A DNA stretch of 64,000 nt from Bradyrhizobium forestalis (GTDB lineage: Bacteria; Pseudomonadota; Alphaproteobacteria; Rhizobiales; Xanthobacteraceae). A program made the translations under genes and the position numbers. Within the stretch, counting starts at the first letter, position 1. Each line of letters starts with the position of its first letter. A model generated the notes under the pieces. That model ran no database searches and was not told the DNA's origin. It saw only the letters and a list, made by a program, of their open reading frames with translations. This document shows positions 9,980-19,822 of the stretch, piece after piece. The stretch is from the NCBI RefSeq assembly GCF_002795245.1, contig NZ_PGVG01000002.1:372001-436000 (forward strand), read 5' to 3'.

Positions 9980-10957
9980 ATGAATCGCCGCCAGTTTCTT
10001 GCCTCCAGCGCCGCCCTGTTGGCGGTCCGCCCAAGTTTTGCCCAGGAAGGCCCGTTCCGGACAAAATATTTCCCGATCAGCGCCGGCATCGGCCTGCACG
10101 ATCTCACGCCCGCCCCTGATGGCGCGATTTGGTTCACGGCACAGGGCAAGGGCCTGCTCGGCAGGCTCGATCCGAAGAACGGCACTTTCAAGACGGTCAG
10201 CCTCGGCCAGGGCGCTGCCCCACACGGCGTGACTGTCGGCCCCGACGGCGCGCCCTGGATCACCGAGGGCGGCCAGAACGCGATCGCGCGGGTCGATCCC
10301 GGCGATCTCAAGGTGACGCTGTTCCGCCTGCCGGAAAAGTTTGCCTCCGCCAATCTCAACACCGGCGTGTTCGACAAGGACGGCACCTATTGGTTCACCG
10401 GCCAGTCCGGCTATTACGGCCGGCTCACGCCGAAGACCGGCGAGATGAACGTCTTCAAGGCGCCCAAGGGCGTCGGCCCCTACGGCATCACGGTCACGCC
10501 CAAGGGCGATGTCTGGTACGCCTCGCTCTCTGGCAGCTACATCGCGAAGATTGACCGCGCGACGGGCAACGCCGGCGTGGTCGAGCCGCCGACGCCGGGC
10601 GCGGGCTCGCGACGGGTCTGGTCGGATTCAAAGAGCCGGATCTGGGTCAGCGAATGGAACAGCGGCCACGTCTCGGTGCACGATCCCGCCGACGGCTCCT
10701 GGAAGACCTGGAAGCTCCCGGGCGAACGCCCCCGCGCCTACGCCGTCTTCGTCGACGACAAGGACAAGGTCTGGCTGAGCGATTTCTCTGCGAACGCCAT
10801 CGTCCGCTTCGATCCCATGACCGAGCGGTTCAACGTCTTCGCGAGCGACAAGGCCAATGCCGCTGTGCGCCAGCTCGACGGCAGGCCGGGCGAGCTGTGG
10901 GGCTGCGAGTCCGGCAACGACCGCATTGTGCTGATTCAGACGATGGCCGCTGGTTGA
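9980..10957 (+). CDS. Exported virginiamycin B lyase-like beta-propeller protein
   Basis: A 325-residue protein with a signal peptide (MNRRQFLASSAALLAVRPSFA, Tat-like RRQF) and then six to seven repeated blades with the pattern G-P-DGxxWFT/W-xxxxx-IARVDPxT. This is the fold of streptogramin B lyase (Vgb) and related NHL/SMP-30 propellers. Vgb itself linearises virginiamycin B, but many exported homologues have no shown lyase activity, so I keep the name as a fold-level call. Divergent from eno with a 174-base gap, and followed after 47 bases by queF on the same strand. Confidence 0.85.
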   Translation: MNRRQFLASSAALLAVRPSFAQEGPFRTKYFPISAGIGLHDLTPAPDGAIWFTAQGKGLLGRLDPKNGTFKTVSLGQGAAPHGVTVGPDGAPWITEGGQNAIARVDPGDLKVTLFRLPEKFASANLNTGVFDKDGTYWFTGQSGYYGRLTPKTGEMNVFKAPKGVGPYGITVTPKGDVWYASLSGSYIAKIDRATGNAGVVEPPTPGAGSRRVWSDSKSRIWVSEWNSGHVSVHDPADGSWKTWKLPGERPRAYAVFVDDKDKVWLSDFSANAIVRFDPMTERFNVFASDKANAAVRQLDGRPGELWGCESGNDRIVLIQTMAAG

Positions 10958-11004
10958 CGACGGCAAAAATTGCGTCCATCCCGACGTCTTGAAAGGACGT
11001 CACG

Positions 11005-11457
11005 ATGGCGAAGAAATCCCTCCAGCTCGGCCGCGCGGTCGAGTGGCCGCACACACCGGAAGAAGCCCAGCTCGACCGCGTGCCCAATCCGCAAAAGGGC
11101 ACCGATTACCTGGTGCGCTTCACCGTGCCGGAATTCACCTCGCTCTGCCCGGTCACGGGCCAGCCGGATTTCGCCCATCTGATGATCGACTACGCGCCGG
11201 GTGCGTGGCTGCTGGAATCGAAATCCCTCAAGCTCTACATCGCGAGCTTCCGCAACCACGGCGCCTTCCACGAGGACTGCACAGTGATGATCGGCAAGCG
11301 CATCGCTTCCGAGATCAAGCCGAAATGGCTGCGCATCGGCGGCTACTGGTATCCGCGCGGCGGCATCCCGATCGACGTGTTCTGGCAGACCGGCCGCGTG
11401 CCCAAGGGACTGTGGGTGCCAGAACAGGGCGTCGCGCCCTATCGGGGGCGCGGCTAG
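11005..11457 (+). CDS. queF: NADPH-dependent 7-cyano-7-deazaguanine reductase
   Basis: A 150-residue tunnelling-fold reductase that converts preQ0 to preQ1 in queuosine biosynthesis. Key residues are visible: nucleophile C48 in [14 protein letters not shown], catalytic D55, and the NADPH-binding QueF motif ESKSLKLY at residues 71-78, with FHED at 88-91 for substrate binding. It is the short single-domain (type I) form. A good ribosome site (AAAGGA) precedes ATG 11005. No other queuosine genes are in the window. Confidence 0.95.
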   Translation: MAKKSLQLGRAVEWPHTPEEAQLDRVPNPQKGTDYLVRFTVPEFTSLCPVTGQPDFAHLMIDYAPGAWLLESKSLKLYIASFRNHGAFHEDCTVMIGKRIASEIKPKWLRIGGYWYPRGGIPIDVFWQTGRVPKGLWVPEQGVAPYRGRG

Positions 11458-11475
11458 GTCCTACACATATCCGGT

Positions 11476-14400
11476 TCACCACGCGTACCGCACCACGCCC
11501 TTGCCTGCGTAGGAGCGCGTGACACCGGAGAATTCGCCCTCGAACGTGCCGGCGGCCGACCAGCCGTTCAGCCACTTTTTCTCAACCGATCCCGTCACCA
11601 GCGCGGCATCCGCGGCCATCGCCGCGCCGTTCACGACGAAGCTCGCGCCGGGCAGCGTCTGGAATGTGGCCCCGACGGCGCGGTCCGGACTGAAATCATG
11701 CGCCCAGGCAAGCCGTCCGCGCAGCGTGACGATGCCGTCGGCCTGAGCGAAGGCCTTGTCGGTGCGCAAGCCGAGCTCGGTGCGGGTGTCGGTGACGCTC
11801 TTCGCATTGTAGGCCAGCGCAAACTGGTTGCTGCCGACGATGGCCTGCTCGGCGTAGGCCGGCAGATCGAACGTCGTGAACTGCGCGGCGGCATAAGGCG
11901 TGAGACCGACGCCCTGCGTGACGAAGCGATAGCCGCCTTCGAGCCGGCCGGAATAGGTGTTGGCATTGAACTCGGCGCGCAGGCGATCGACGCCGGCAAC
12001 TGTCACCGTGCGATCGGTGGTGATGTCCTGCCAGCCATAGGCCAGCGCGCCGGTGATGTAGGCAGGCCCGATGATGTGCCGGAAGAAGGCGCCGGCCTGG
12101 AACAGGTCGGAGCGGCCGCCGCCGAGTGCATTCGCCACGGTGAAGTTGGTGCCGCCGCCGGCAAGCGCGAAGCCGACCAGGGTATCGCGCGAGATGCGAT
12201 AATCCGCGCCGACAGCGGTGCTATAGAGGCTGCTGGTGGTGGTGTTCGAACCGATGGTGGTGTTTCCGTCGGTTTGCTGCGCCCCGCCGAACGCCGCTGC
12301 CCAGACGCTCCACCGCTGCGCGAACGAGGGCGCAACCGGCGCCTTGGTGTAGATCGCGGCATAGGCATCGCGCTCGCTCTTGCTGCGACCGGCGTTCTTT
12401 GCCGCATAAGCCAGGCTCTCGTCGGCATAAGCGTTCGGTGCGCCGTCGGTGCTGATCGGCTCGCCGCGCCCCGCGATGAACGGATCCGTCATCACGCCCA
12501 TGAACTGGTTCATGGCGTTGAAGGTCGCCTGCTGCGGCGCGCTGCCGACCTCGCCGGAGAGCTGGGTCAGACCGGTGGGCGTCAGGCCGCCGAACGCGAT
12601 CGGGATCGTGCCGTTGCTGTTGAAGTAGTTGATGATCGCGTTGCCGACGTTCTGCTGGTTACCGTTGAGGTTGCCGGACGGTGGCACGAAATCCAGCGCC
12701 AGATTCAGATAGGCATGCCCCCCGATGGTGTCATAGCTCAGGCTGGTGTGGAAGCCGGACGGCAGGCCCGAATTGGAGACCGTCGGATCGAATGTACCGG
12801 TGATGCTGCCGGCATTCAGGATCGTGTACTGCTTGGCAACGTAGGAACCGGCTGCAAAGAACGCGACGACGCTGGCACCGCCAAGGGTGGCATTGCCGGT
12901 CACGTTGGCAAATGTCGAGGTCGCGGGATTCGCGTAGACATAATACGTCGCCCCCGATTGCATCGCGAGGCTGGCCAGGGTCATGGACGTTCCCGGCGTA
13001 ATGCCACCCGGCGTCAATGCTCCGCCCGCGTTGACTTGGGTGGCGCCCACCGTGCCGCTGCCGGCCAGCGTGCCATTCGCGTTCACGGTGGTGAGGGCTG
13101 ACGACGCAAGCGACCCATCGACAACCAGGGCACCAGCGTTGACGATGGTGCTCCCGGTGTAGGTGCCGCTATTGCCCGAGAGGATCAGGGCGCCGGAACC
13201 GGTCTTCACGAAGCTACCCGTGCCAATGATAGATCCGGCGAACAGAGACGTCGAATTGTCGCCCCCGACCGTCGCGGCGAACGCGCCCGTATTCAGCTGG
13301 GTGCCCGCCACGCCGGCGAGTGACCCGTAGGTCGCGCCGCCGGAGGTCGAGTAGACATTCGCGCCGGCAGCCGTCATGTCCACCCGCCCCGTGACGCTGC
13401 CGCCATAGGTGTTCATCGAAGCGAGACTGCCGGACAGTGTCACGTTGCCGTTGATCGTCCCATAGAGCTGCGTGTATCCGCCGGCGGCGTTGATCGATCC
13501 ATTGATCGTCCCGGTGGGATCGACGACGATATTGGCGCCGATGGCGTTGCTGATGGTGTTTGTCGCATTCAGCGTTCCCGTGACTCCAAGATTGCCGTCG
13601 TTGGTCACGGTCGTCGCATTGACCGTCCGGCCGGCGTCGACCCAGGTGGCGTGAATCATCGCACTGGACTGGTTGATCAGCGTCGTTACGGTGAGATCGC
13701 CGCCTGAGACAAAAAGGTCGGATATTGCACCGGTCGTCAGGGTCCCGTTGACGGTGAGCGCACCGGTCACCGTGAAAGTACCGCTTTGATGATCGACGTT
13801 CCCGTTGATCGTGCCGGCTGCGTTCGCCGTGCCGGAATTCGTCAGTCCGCCATTGACCGTTCCAGTGGTCGTGAAGGTGCCGCCGGCCGCGTTCGTCGTC
13901 CCGGCAGTCGTCGTCACCGTACCGCCGTTGGTGAACGTGCCGGCGTTGTTGACGATGCTGGTCGCGCTCAGCGTCCGGCCGGTCGAGACCTGGACCGCGG
14001 TGGCCGAGGTCGAATTGTTCGTAAGCGTCGTAATGCCGGTGAAGCTGCCGAACTGCACGGCCAGGCTCGACGTCGCGTTGTTGGTCACCGCACCGTTGGT
14101 GGTGAGGTCGTTGATCAGCGCGAAGACGCCGCTGCCTTGATTGGTGATGCCGTCATTGAACCCGCCCCTCGCGTTGGCCGTGCCCGAATTCGTCAGCCCG
14201 CCGTTGACCGTGCCCGTCGTGTTGAAGGTAGCGCCCGCGGCATTGGTCGTGCCGCCGGTCGTCGTGATCGAGCCATTATTGCCGAACGTGCCACCATTGT
14301 TGGCGATCGTCGTCGCAGAGATGATGCCGGACGGGGTGTTGGAGAAGCCGCTGGTGGTCGTGATGTCGCCGATCAGGGTACCTTGATTGCTCGCGATCGC

Positions 14401-14922
14401 ACTGACGGTCAGCGACGTCGTCAGAGTGCCGGTGTTGACGAAGGTCCCGGCTGTAACGCTGGTGGTGGTGAACGAATTGGTGCCGGACAGCGTCAACCGG
14501 CTGGACCCCGCCTGCGAGATCGTCGTGCCCGTCATGTTGTTGCTGATCGAGATGAAAGTACCGACGCCGACGGCATTGTTGGTGATGCCGCTGACGAAAT
14601 TCACCGCCTGACCGGTTATCGTGTAGCCCTGGGACGCAGCATCGAAAGTCCAGGACTGGGGTGAGATGGGGCCAAGGGTAACCGTGACGGCCGCCGTGCC
14701 CGTGCCGGAAAAGGTCGCGGTTTCGCCGGCGGTGTCGGGGACGGTGTTTGTCGACCAATTGGTCGGCTCGTTGTAATTGCCGTTGGCGACGCCGCCATCC
14801 TGCCAGACCTGCGCTCGCGCCAGGGACGGCAACAACAGAACTGTCGCAAGAGCTGTGCCGGCCAGAAAAGCCCTGCTCAAGAGCGCCCCACGCGTGGGCC
14901 CAACCCCGTCCGCCCGGATCAT
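11476..14922 (-). CDS. Autotransporter with repetitive passenger and C-terminal beta-barrel
   Basis: A 1148-residue type V secretion protein. Residues 1-37 form a signal peptide (RAFLAGTALATVLLLPSLARA). The passenger (about 38-800) is Thr/Asn/Gly-rich with imperfect repeats built from blocks such as TNAAGGTFTTTGTVNGGLTNSGTAN, as expected for a right-handed beta-helix, ending in an AIDA-type autochaperone region (SGNSGTYTGSTIVNAGALVV). The barrel spans about 870-1148 and ends in an aromatic residue (VRYAW), the Bam recognition signature. I start at ATG 14922 because it opens directly on the signal peptide; the longer frame to 15072 adds 50 polar residues. Probably a surface adhesin; ligand unknown. 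Convergent with queF. Confidence 0.92.
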   Translation of the reverse strand: MIRADGVGPTRGALLSRAFLAGTALATVLLLPSLARAQVWQDGGVANGNYNEPTNWSTNTVPDTAGETATFSGTGTAAVTVTLGPISPQSWTFDAASQGYTITGQAVNFVSGITNNAVGVGTFISISNNMTGTTISQAGSSRLTLSGTNSFTTTSVTAGTFVNTGTLTTSLTVSAIASNQGTLIGDITTTSGFSNTPSGIISATTIANNGGTFGNNGSITTTGGTTNAAGATFNTTGTVNGGLTNSGTANARGGFNDGITNQGSGVFALINDLTTNGAVTNNATSSLAVQFGSFTGITTLTNNSTSATAVQVSTGRTLSATSIVNNAGTFTNGGTVTTTAGTTNAAGGTFTTTGTVNGGLTNSGTANAAGTINGNVDHQSGTFTVTGALTVNGTLTTGAISDLFVSGGDLTVTTLINQSSAMIHATWVDAGRTVNATTVTNDGNLGVTGTLNATNTISNAIGANIVVDPTGTINGSINAAGGYTQLYGTINGNVTLSGSLASMNTYGGSVTGRVDMTAAGANVYSTSGGATYGSLAGVAGTQLNTGAFAATVGGDNSTSLFAGSIIGTGSFVKTGSGALILSGNSGTYTGSTIVNAGALVVDGSLASSALTTVNANGTLAGSGTVGATQVNAGGALTPGGITPGTSMTLASLAMQSGATYYVYANPATSTFANVTGNATLGGASVVAFFAAGSYVAKQYTILNAGSITGTFDPTVSNSGLPSGFHTSLSYDTIGGHAYLNLALDFVPPSGNLNGNQQNVGNAIINYFNSNGTIPIAFGGLTPTGLTQLSGEVGSAPQQATFNAMNQFMGVMTDPFIAGRGEPISTDGAPNAYADESLAYAAKNAGRSKSERDAYAAIYTKAPVAPSFAQRWSVWAAAFGGAQQTDGNTTIGSNTTTSSLYSTAVGADYRISRDTLVGFALAGGGTNFTVANALGGGRSDLFQAGAFFRHIIGPAYITGALAYGWQDITTDRTVTVAGVDRLRAEFNANTYSGRLEGGYRFVTQGVGLTPYAAAQFTTFDLPAYAEQAIVGSNQFALAYNAKSVTDTRTELGLRTDKAFAQADGIVTLRGRLAWAHDFSPDRAVGATFQTLPGASFVVNGAAMAADAALVTGSVEKKWLNGWSAAGTFEGEFSGVTRSYAGKGVVRYAW

Positions 14923-15156
14923 TGAAAATTCCGCTGGGGCCCTGCGCTGCCCTTGATTGCCAGTTATTTCAAACGGGAAATATCTAGCTGCTTCGCCACC
15001 GGCGAACCATCGATGATCGGGTTCGTCGCCGGATGAGCCGGCGATTTCCTCTGCGGTGTGATTGTAGGGCAACAGAGGGTTGCATATTTACCAGGCACCC
15101 GGGGAGATCTGACTGGAATTTCGGTCAGCCGTGGGGCGCGTCGATGCGCCCAGCCC

Positions 15157-17031
15157 CTAATACGCGCTCAGCAGATCGACTTTCGTGTTCGCCAGCACCA
15201 GCCGTCGCGCCAGAATCGCGGCGAGGTTGCGCATGATCTTCAGGGACGTTTCCGGGTGCAGGCGGCGGTAGTCGGCAAAACTGTCGAGCGGCAGTTCGAG
15301 GCAAGTGACGGGCGTGTCGGCGAAGACATCGGCGCTGCGGCTTTGCTCCAGGATCGCCATCTCGCCGAACTCCATGCCCGGGCCAAGCGAGGCGAGGCGC
15401 ACGCCGCTCGGCAGCTTCACGCTCACCATGCCGCTCTGGAGAAAGAACAGCGAGCTGGCGGGCTCGCCGGCCGCAATGATGCGCCGGCCGGCCGCGTAGT
15501 GTCGCGTGGTCGACAGCTCAACGATGGCAGCGATCTCCTCGGCGTCGAGCTCGGCGAGCAGCGCCTGCTCGTGGAGATGCGCATTCTCCTTCACGTCGGT
15601 GAAGCCGCCGAAGCGGTAGATCACCTGGTCCTCGGCCCATTCGATGGCATCGTCGAGCAGCGCGAAGCGCCGCAGCCGGCGCGGATCGGCCGTGCGCGCG
15701 GCGATCGCGGTCCACACCGCGGACGCCTCCTCGAAACCGGATAGAATGGCGGTGACGCCGGCATTGCCAAGAGCGGTCAGCGTTTCGCCCAGAAGCTCCG
15801 CGCCGGCCGCGGTGACGTCGGGGACGCGACGGAAATCGATGATCAGGAGCGGCGCGTTCGGCGGCTCACTGGTGAGCCTCCGCGTGACGTAGTCGATCGT
15901 GCCGAAATTCATTGCGCCGACCAGCTCGAGCACGCGGATGTCGCGATGGCGCTCGTCGAGAATCTGCTGCTCATGGGGTTGACGGCTACGGCGCGAAGAG
16001 ATGCCGTAGACATCGTAATCCGCCATGATACTGGTGCGAACATCGGCGTTGCGATTGAGCATGTGCAGGTCGAACCGTGCCGACAGCGCCTCGCAGACCT
16101 TCAGGCCGCGCACGCTGTTGAAGTGGCTGTCGAGCAGCGGCGAGAAGGTGCCGAGTCCGAGTTGCGAGGGCAGCGCCGCGACGATGCCGCCGCCGACCCC
16201 GCTCTTGGCGGGGATGCCAACGCGATAGGTCCACTCGCCGGCATAGTCGTACATGCCCGAGCTCGTCATCACCGATAGCGTGCGCGCGACGATATGCGGC
16301 GTGATCACCTGCACGCCCGTCACCGGATTGATGCCGCGATTGGCGAGCGTTGCCGCCATCACCGCGAGGTCGCGCGCGGTGACCAGGATCGCGCATTGGC
16401 GGAAATAGACGTCGAGCACGGCGTCGACGTCGTCGGGTAGCACCGCGTAATTCCGCAGCAGCCAGGCAATGGCGCGGTTGCGATTGCCGGTCGCGGTCTC
16501 CGAGGCGTGCACGGCCTCGTCCACCCCGAGCTCGCGTCCGGCGAACTCGCCGAGCTTGGTGCGGACGCGCTCGAAAGCGCCCTTCCCGTCCACCCCATAG
16601 ATCAGGCCCGAGCAGGCGATCGCGCCGGCATTGACCATCGGGTTGAAGGGACGGTTGTCGTTGGTGAGCCGGATCGAGTTGAACGCCTCGCCGCTCGGCT
16701 CGACGCCGATGGTGGCTGCGACGCGCGCCTCGCCGACCATCTCCAGCGCCAGCGCGAAGACGAAGGCCTTTGACACCGACTGGATCGTGAACGGCACGGC
16801 GCTGTCGCCGACCTCGTAGACATGACCGTCGATGGTGACGAGCGCGATGCCGAAATGATCGGGGTTGACGCGCTTCAGTTCGGGAATGTAGTCGGCAAGC
16901 TCGCCGGAATTGTCGAGCCGGAATTCGGCGTGGCAATCGGCCAGGAAACGCCGCAGCGGCGGCTTGGTGAGATATCCGGTCGAATGGGCCGTACCGGCTG
17001 CGCCGGCCGAATGACTGGTCTGGACGTCCAC
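15157..17031 (-). CDS. glsA: Glutaminase A fused to STAS and cyclic-nucleotide-binding domains
   Basis: A 624-residue, three-domain protein. Residues about 20-310 are a serine-dependent beta-lactamase-fold glutaminase that hydrolyses glutamine to glutamate and ammonia; the catalytic pair is S85 and K88 in FTIQSVSK, and the family motif NAGAIACSGLI is present. Residues about 350-455 form a STAS domain. Residues about 480-600 form a cNMP-binding domain (SGVRLASLGPGMEFGEMAIL, followed by RSADVFADTPV), close to the FGE...RSA phosphate cassette. Ordinary glutaminases are about 310 residues, so the regulatory half is an addition. The architecture predicts control by a cyclic nucleotide or protein partner. 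Single-gene unit. Confidence 0.92.
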   Translation of the reverse strand: MDVQTSHSAGAAGTAHSTGYLTKPPLRRFLADCHAEFRLDNSGELADYIPELKRVNPDHFGIALVTIDGHVYEVGDSAVPFTIQSVSKAFVFALALEMVGEARVAATIGVEPSGEAFNSIRLTNDNRPFNPMVNAGAIACSGLIYGVDGKGAFERVRTKLGEFAGRELGVDEAVHASETATGNRNRAIAWLLRNYAVLPDDVDAVLDVYFRQCAILVTARDLAVMAATLANRGINPVTGVQVITPHIVARTLSVMTSSGMYDYAGEWTYRVGIPAKSGVGGGIVAALPSQLGLGTFSPLLDSHFNSVRGLKVCEALSARFDLHMLNRNADVRTSIMADYDVYGISSRRSRQPHEQQILDERHRDIRVLELVGAMNFGTIDYVTRRLTSEPPNAPLLIIDFRRVPDVTAAGAELLGETLTALGNAGVTAILSGFEEASAVWTAIAARTADPRRLRRFALLDDAIEWAEDQVIYRFGGFTDVKENAHLHEQALLAELDAEEIAAIVELSTTRHYAAGRRIIAAGEPASSLFFLQSGMVSVKLPSGVRLASLGPGMEFGEMAILEQSRSADVFADTPVTCLELPLDSFADYRRLHPETSLKIMRNLAAILARRLVLANTKVDLLSAY

Positions 17032-17139
17032 GGTCTCACACCTCGATTTGCCCAGAATCGAAGCAATTCATGTGCCATGTATACCGGGCCGATGGTGTCG
17101 TGGTGGGGCGCAACGCCCGCTGAAGTCACCGAATGCACG

Positions 17140-18345
17140 TCAGCGCGCATCCGCCGGTGCACGCGGCTTGAGCAGCCGGGCGCAGACGAGCCCCAGCACC
17201 ACCATGATCGCAGCGCTCACAAGCAGTGTCGGCAGCTTGCCGCCATGCTGGAGGCCAAAGCCGTAGGCGAGCGGCCCCACCGTCTGCCCCATGAAGAAGA
17301 AGAACGAATGCAGCGACATCGCGGTGGCACGCGCCTCGACCGAGAGCTCGCTGGCAAACACTTGCAGGCAGCCATGGGCCATGTAGAAACCCCAGCCCAT
17401 CACGATGAGGTTGAGCGCCTGGATCTCCCAGCGCGGGCCGAAGGCGACCGCGACGAGCTGCGAGGCGACCAGCGTCATGCCTGCGATCATCATGCCCTTG
17501 ACGCCGAGCCGTGGCAGCATGCGCGACACCGTCAGCGTGTAGAACAGGCCACCCACCGCAAAGCCCGCGATGACGATGCCGGCGATCGACAGCGAGGTCT
17601 GCCCAAGCTCGAACAGGAACGAGGCGATGTAGGGAAACAGGCCGAGCACGCAGCAGCCCTCGATGAACACGGCCGAGTAGCAGACATAGGCGTTCGGATT
17701 GGTGAAGATGGTGCGATAGCCGGCCTTCAGCGCCGACAGGCTCGTCTTCGGCGGATGCTTGACCCTGGCGCCGTGGAAGCCGGCCGCAACGGCGATCGAA
17801 GCGACGATCACGAGCGCACCGAGCACCGCGAGCACGCCGCGCCAGCCGAGGAAATCGCCGATCAGGCCGGAGGCCGAGGCGCCCAGCAGATTTCCGGTCA
17901 TGGCGCCTGCAAGCGTGCGGCTGATCGCAACCTGGCGTTTCTCGGGCCCGACGAGATCGCTGGTGAGGCTGAGCGCCACCGGAAACACGCCTCCGGAGCC
18001 GATACCAGCCAGAATGCGAGTCACGAACAGCAACGAGAACGAGCTCGAGAGCGCACCGAGGATGTTGGCGAGGCCGAGCAGCGCGAGGCAGCCGATCATC
18101 AGCCGCGTCTTGCCGAACAGGTCGGCGGCGGCGCCGATAATCGGCTGGATGATCGAGAAGGTGAAGGCGAACACCGCGGCAAAGCCGGCGGCGGTGGCGA
18201 TGCTGACGCCGAAATCCTCGGCGACGTGCGGCAGCACCGGATCGAGCGCGCGCGCCGACAGAGCCGCGGCGAAGCTTGCGCCTGATATGACGTAGAGCGC
18301 TGCCGGCAAGCCGTGATCGTGCGGCCGCGCCTCGCCTTGCTGCAT
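17140..18345 (-). CDS. MFS transporter
   Basis: A 401-residue major facilitator with about 12 hydrophobic segments. The loop between segments 2 and 3 (GAAADLFGKTRLMIGC) matches the MFS signature GxxaDrxGrrr. It belongs to the broad drug:H+ antiporter-like DHA1 type; substrate unknown. The ATG at 18345 overlaps the kdsA stop codon by one base (TGATG on the minus strand), so translation is coupled to kdsA. The frame continues open further upstream through kdsA, but that part is antisense-free shadow in another frame and has no membrane character. Confidence 0.88.
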   Translation of the reverse strand: MQQGEARPHDHGLPAALYVISGASFAAALSARALDPVLPHVAEDFGVSIATAAGFAAVFAFTFSIIQPIIGAAADLFGKTRLMIGCLALLGLANILGALSSSFSLLFVTRILAGIGSGGVFPVALSLTSDLVGPEKRQVAISRTLAGAMTGNLLGASASGLIGDFLGWRGVLAVLGALVIVASIAVAAGFHGARVKHPPKTSLSALKAGYRTIFTNPNAYVCYSAVFIEGCCVLGLFPYIASFLFELGQTSLSIAGIVIAGFAVGGLFYTLTVSRMLPRLGVKGMMIAGMTLVASQLVAVAFGPRWEIQALNLIVMGWGFYMAHGCLQVFASELSVEARATAMSLHSFFFFMGQTVGPLAYGFGLQHGGKLPTLLVSAAIMVVLGLVCARLLKPRAPADAR

Positions 18346-19193
18346 CAGCGCGGATTCTTTGCCAGCGTGTCGAACGCCATCAGCCTGCGGATCAGCCCCT
18401 CGAACTCGCGCAGCGGCACCATGTTGGGGCCGTCGGAGGGCGCGCGATCGGGATCGGGATGGGTCTCGATGAAGACGCCGGCAACGCCAACGGCGACGGC
18501 CGCGCGGGCGAGCACCGGCACGAATTCGCGCTCGCCGCCCGACGAGGTCCCCTTCCCGCCCGGCTGCTGCACCGAATGGGTGGCGTCGAAGATCACGGGC
18601 GCGCCGGTGGTGCGCGCCAGGATCGGCAATGCGCGCATGTCGGAGACGAGCGTGTTGTAGCCGAAGGAGGCGCCGCGCTCGGTGACGAGCACGTTGGGAT
18701 TGCCAGTGCTGGTGATCTTGGTCACGACGTTGGCCATGTCCCAGGGTGCCAGGAACTGGCCCTTCTTGACGTTGACGACCTTGCCGGTCGCGGCCGCAGC
18801 AAGAAGCAGATCGGTCTGCCGGCATAGGAAGGCGGGTATCTGCAAGACGTCCACGGCCTGCGCCACCTCGGCGCATTGCGTGGCCTCGTGCACGTCGGTC
18901 AGCACCGGCAGGCCGAGCGAGGATCGGATCTCCGCGAAGATCGGCAGCGACTGCGCCAGGCCCAGCCCGCGCGCCGCGGATGCGCTGGTGCGGTTGGCCT
19001 TGTCGAACGAGGTCTTGTAGACGAGGCCGATGTGCAGCCGCGCCGCGATCTCCTTCAGCGCGGACGCGACCTCCAGCGCATGCTGGCGGCTCTCGAGCTG
19101 GCACGGCCCGGCAATGATCGAGATCGGCAGATCATTGCCGAATTTGACGCTGCCGATGGTGACGACCGGCGCCGCTGACGTCGAAGAGCTCAA
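18345..19193 (-). CDS. kdsA: 3-deoxy-8-phosphooctulonate synthase (KDO-8-phosphate synthase)
   Basis: Condenses phosphoenolpyruvate with arabinose 5-phosphate to KDO 8-phosphate for the lipopolysaccharide inner core. Motifs [41 protein letters not shown] and [16 protein letters not shown] are all intact. I choose the TTG at 19193 as start: it gives a 282-residue protein, the normal KdsA length, and is preceded by GAGGG at 7 bases. An in-frame ATG at 19244 would add 17 residues with no similarity to the family. The stop overlaps the start of the MFS gene. It belongs to the pyrG-kdsA-eno backbone order. Confidence 0.94.
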   Translation of the reverse strand: MSSSTSAAPVVTIGSVKFGNDLPISIIAGPCQLESRQHALEVASALKEIAARLHIGLVYKTSFDKANRTSASAARGLGLAQSLPIFAEIRSSLGLPVLTDVHEATQCAEVAQAVDVLQIPAFLCRQTDLLLAAAATGKVVNVKKGQFLAPWDMANVVTKITSTGNPNVLVTERGASFGYNTLVSDMRALPILARTTGAPVIFDATHSVQQPGGKGTSSGGEREFVPVLARAAVAVGVAGVFIETHPDPDRAPSDGPNMVPLREFEGLIRRLMAFDTLAKNPR

Positions 19194-19310
19194 GGCAAAT
19201 CCCTCGTTTCGGCGCGACCATAGCCGCCATGAGGGTCGGATCAACCCTATTTCACCCGGGTGTTCGAATATCAGGGTTGCGCCAGGGTTCCCTGCCCGGT
19301 GCCCGCCCCG

Positions 19311-19637
19311 CTACTTCACCGCCGAGAAGGCGGTCGGCGCCAGAATCTGGCTGACGATGTTGGCAACGATCTGGCCATCGGCCTCCGACTTCGCCCGCGC
19401 CTCGTGCCAGTCCGGATCGGTCGTGAACGCGCCCCACTTCTTCTCGCGCTCGGCGAGCGAGTCCCAGGCGAGGAAATAGGTCAGCTCCTGGTTGGATTCG
19501 CCTATCAGCGTCGTGAAGAACCCGGCCTGCTTGATGCCGTGCTTCTCCCAGATCTTGAGCGTGGCGGTCTCGAACCGCTTGAGCAAGGCCGGCAGGCGGC
19601 CGGGCACGCAACGATACTGACGCATTTCGTAAATCAT
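19311..19637 (-). CDS. NIPSNAP family protein
   Basis: A 108-residue single-domain protein of the NIPSNAP family (dimeric alpha/beta barrel fold), recognised by MIYEMRQYRCVPGRLPALLKRF at the start and the segment YFLAWDSLAEREKKWGAF. Bacterial members are often near catabolic genes, but no substrate is established, and the neighbours here (kdsA, a two-component system) give no clue. Complete, normal length, single gene. Confidence 0.88.
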   Translation of the reverse strand: MIYEMRQYRCVPGRLPALLKRFETATLKIWEKHGIKQAGFFTTLIGESNQELTYFLAWDSLAEREKKWGAFTTDPDWHEARAKSEADGQIVANIVSQILAPTAFSAVK

Positions 19638-19822
19638 TCGTGTTCCTCCCTGGACAGGCGCGGCGGTTATAACGGCTGGCCAGGACGGTGTCTTGAGCGC
19701 CGCTCGCTCGCCCCTGTGGCGTTCTGCGCATGGCTTAAGCTTCCGGGGCTGCCAGACTCCCGCAATGCTGCCGCAATGATCGGGCCGCTAGAAGGGCTCA
19801 GTTGCGGTTCAGGTGCCCTTAC

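Noticed and set aside
10958..11004. preQ1 riboswitch upstream of queF
   Set aside because: The 47-base gap has no A-rich tail or pseudoknot pattern; GACGTC repeats around it are only a short palindrome.
12900..14700. Repeated short motifs in the autotransporter gene as a CRISPR-like array
   Set aside because: Repeats are coding, degenerate and in frame with a beta-helix passenger.
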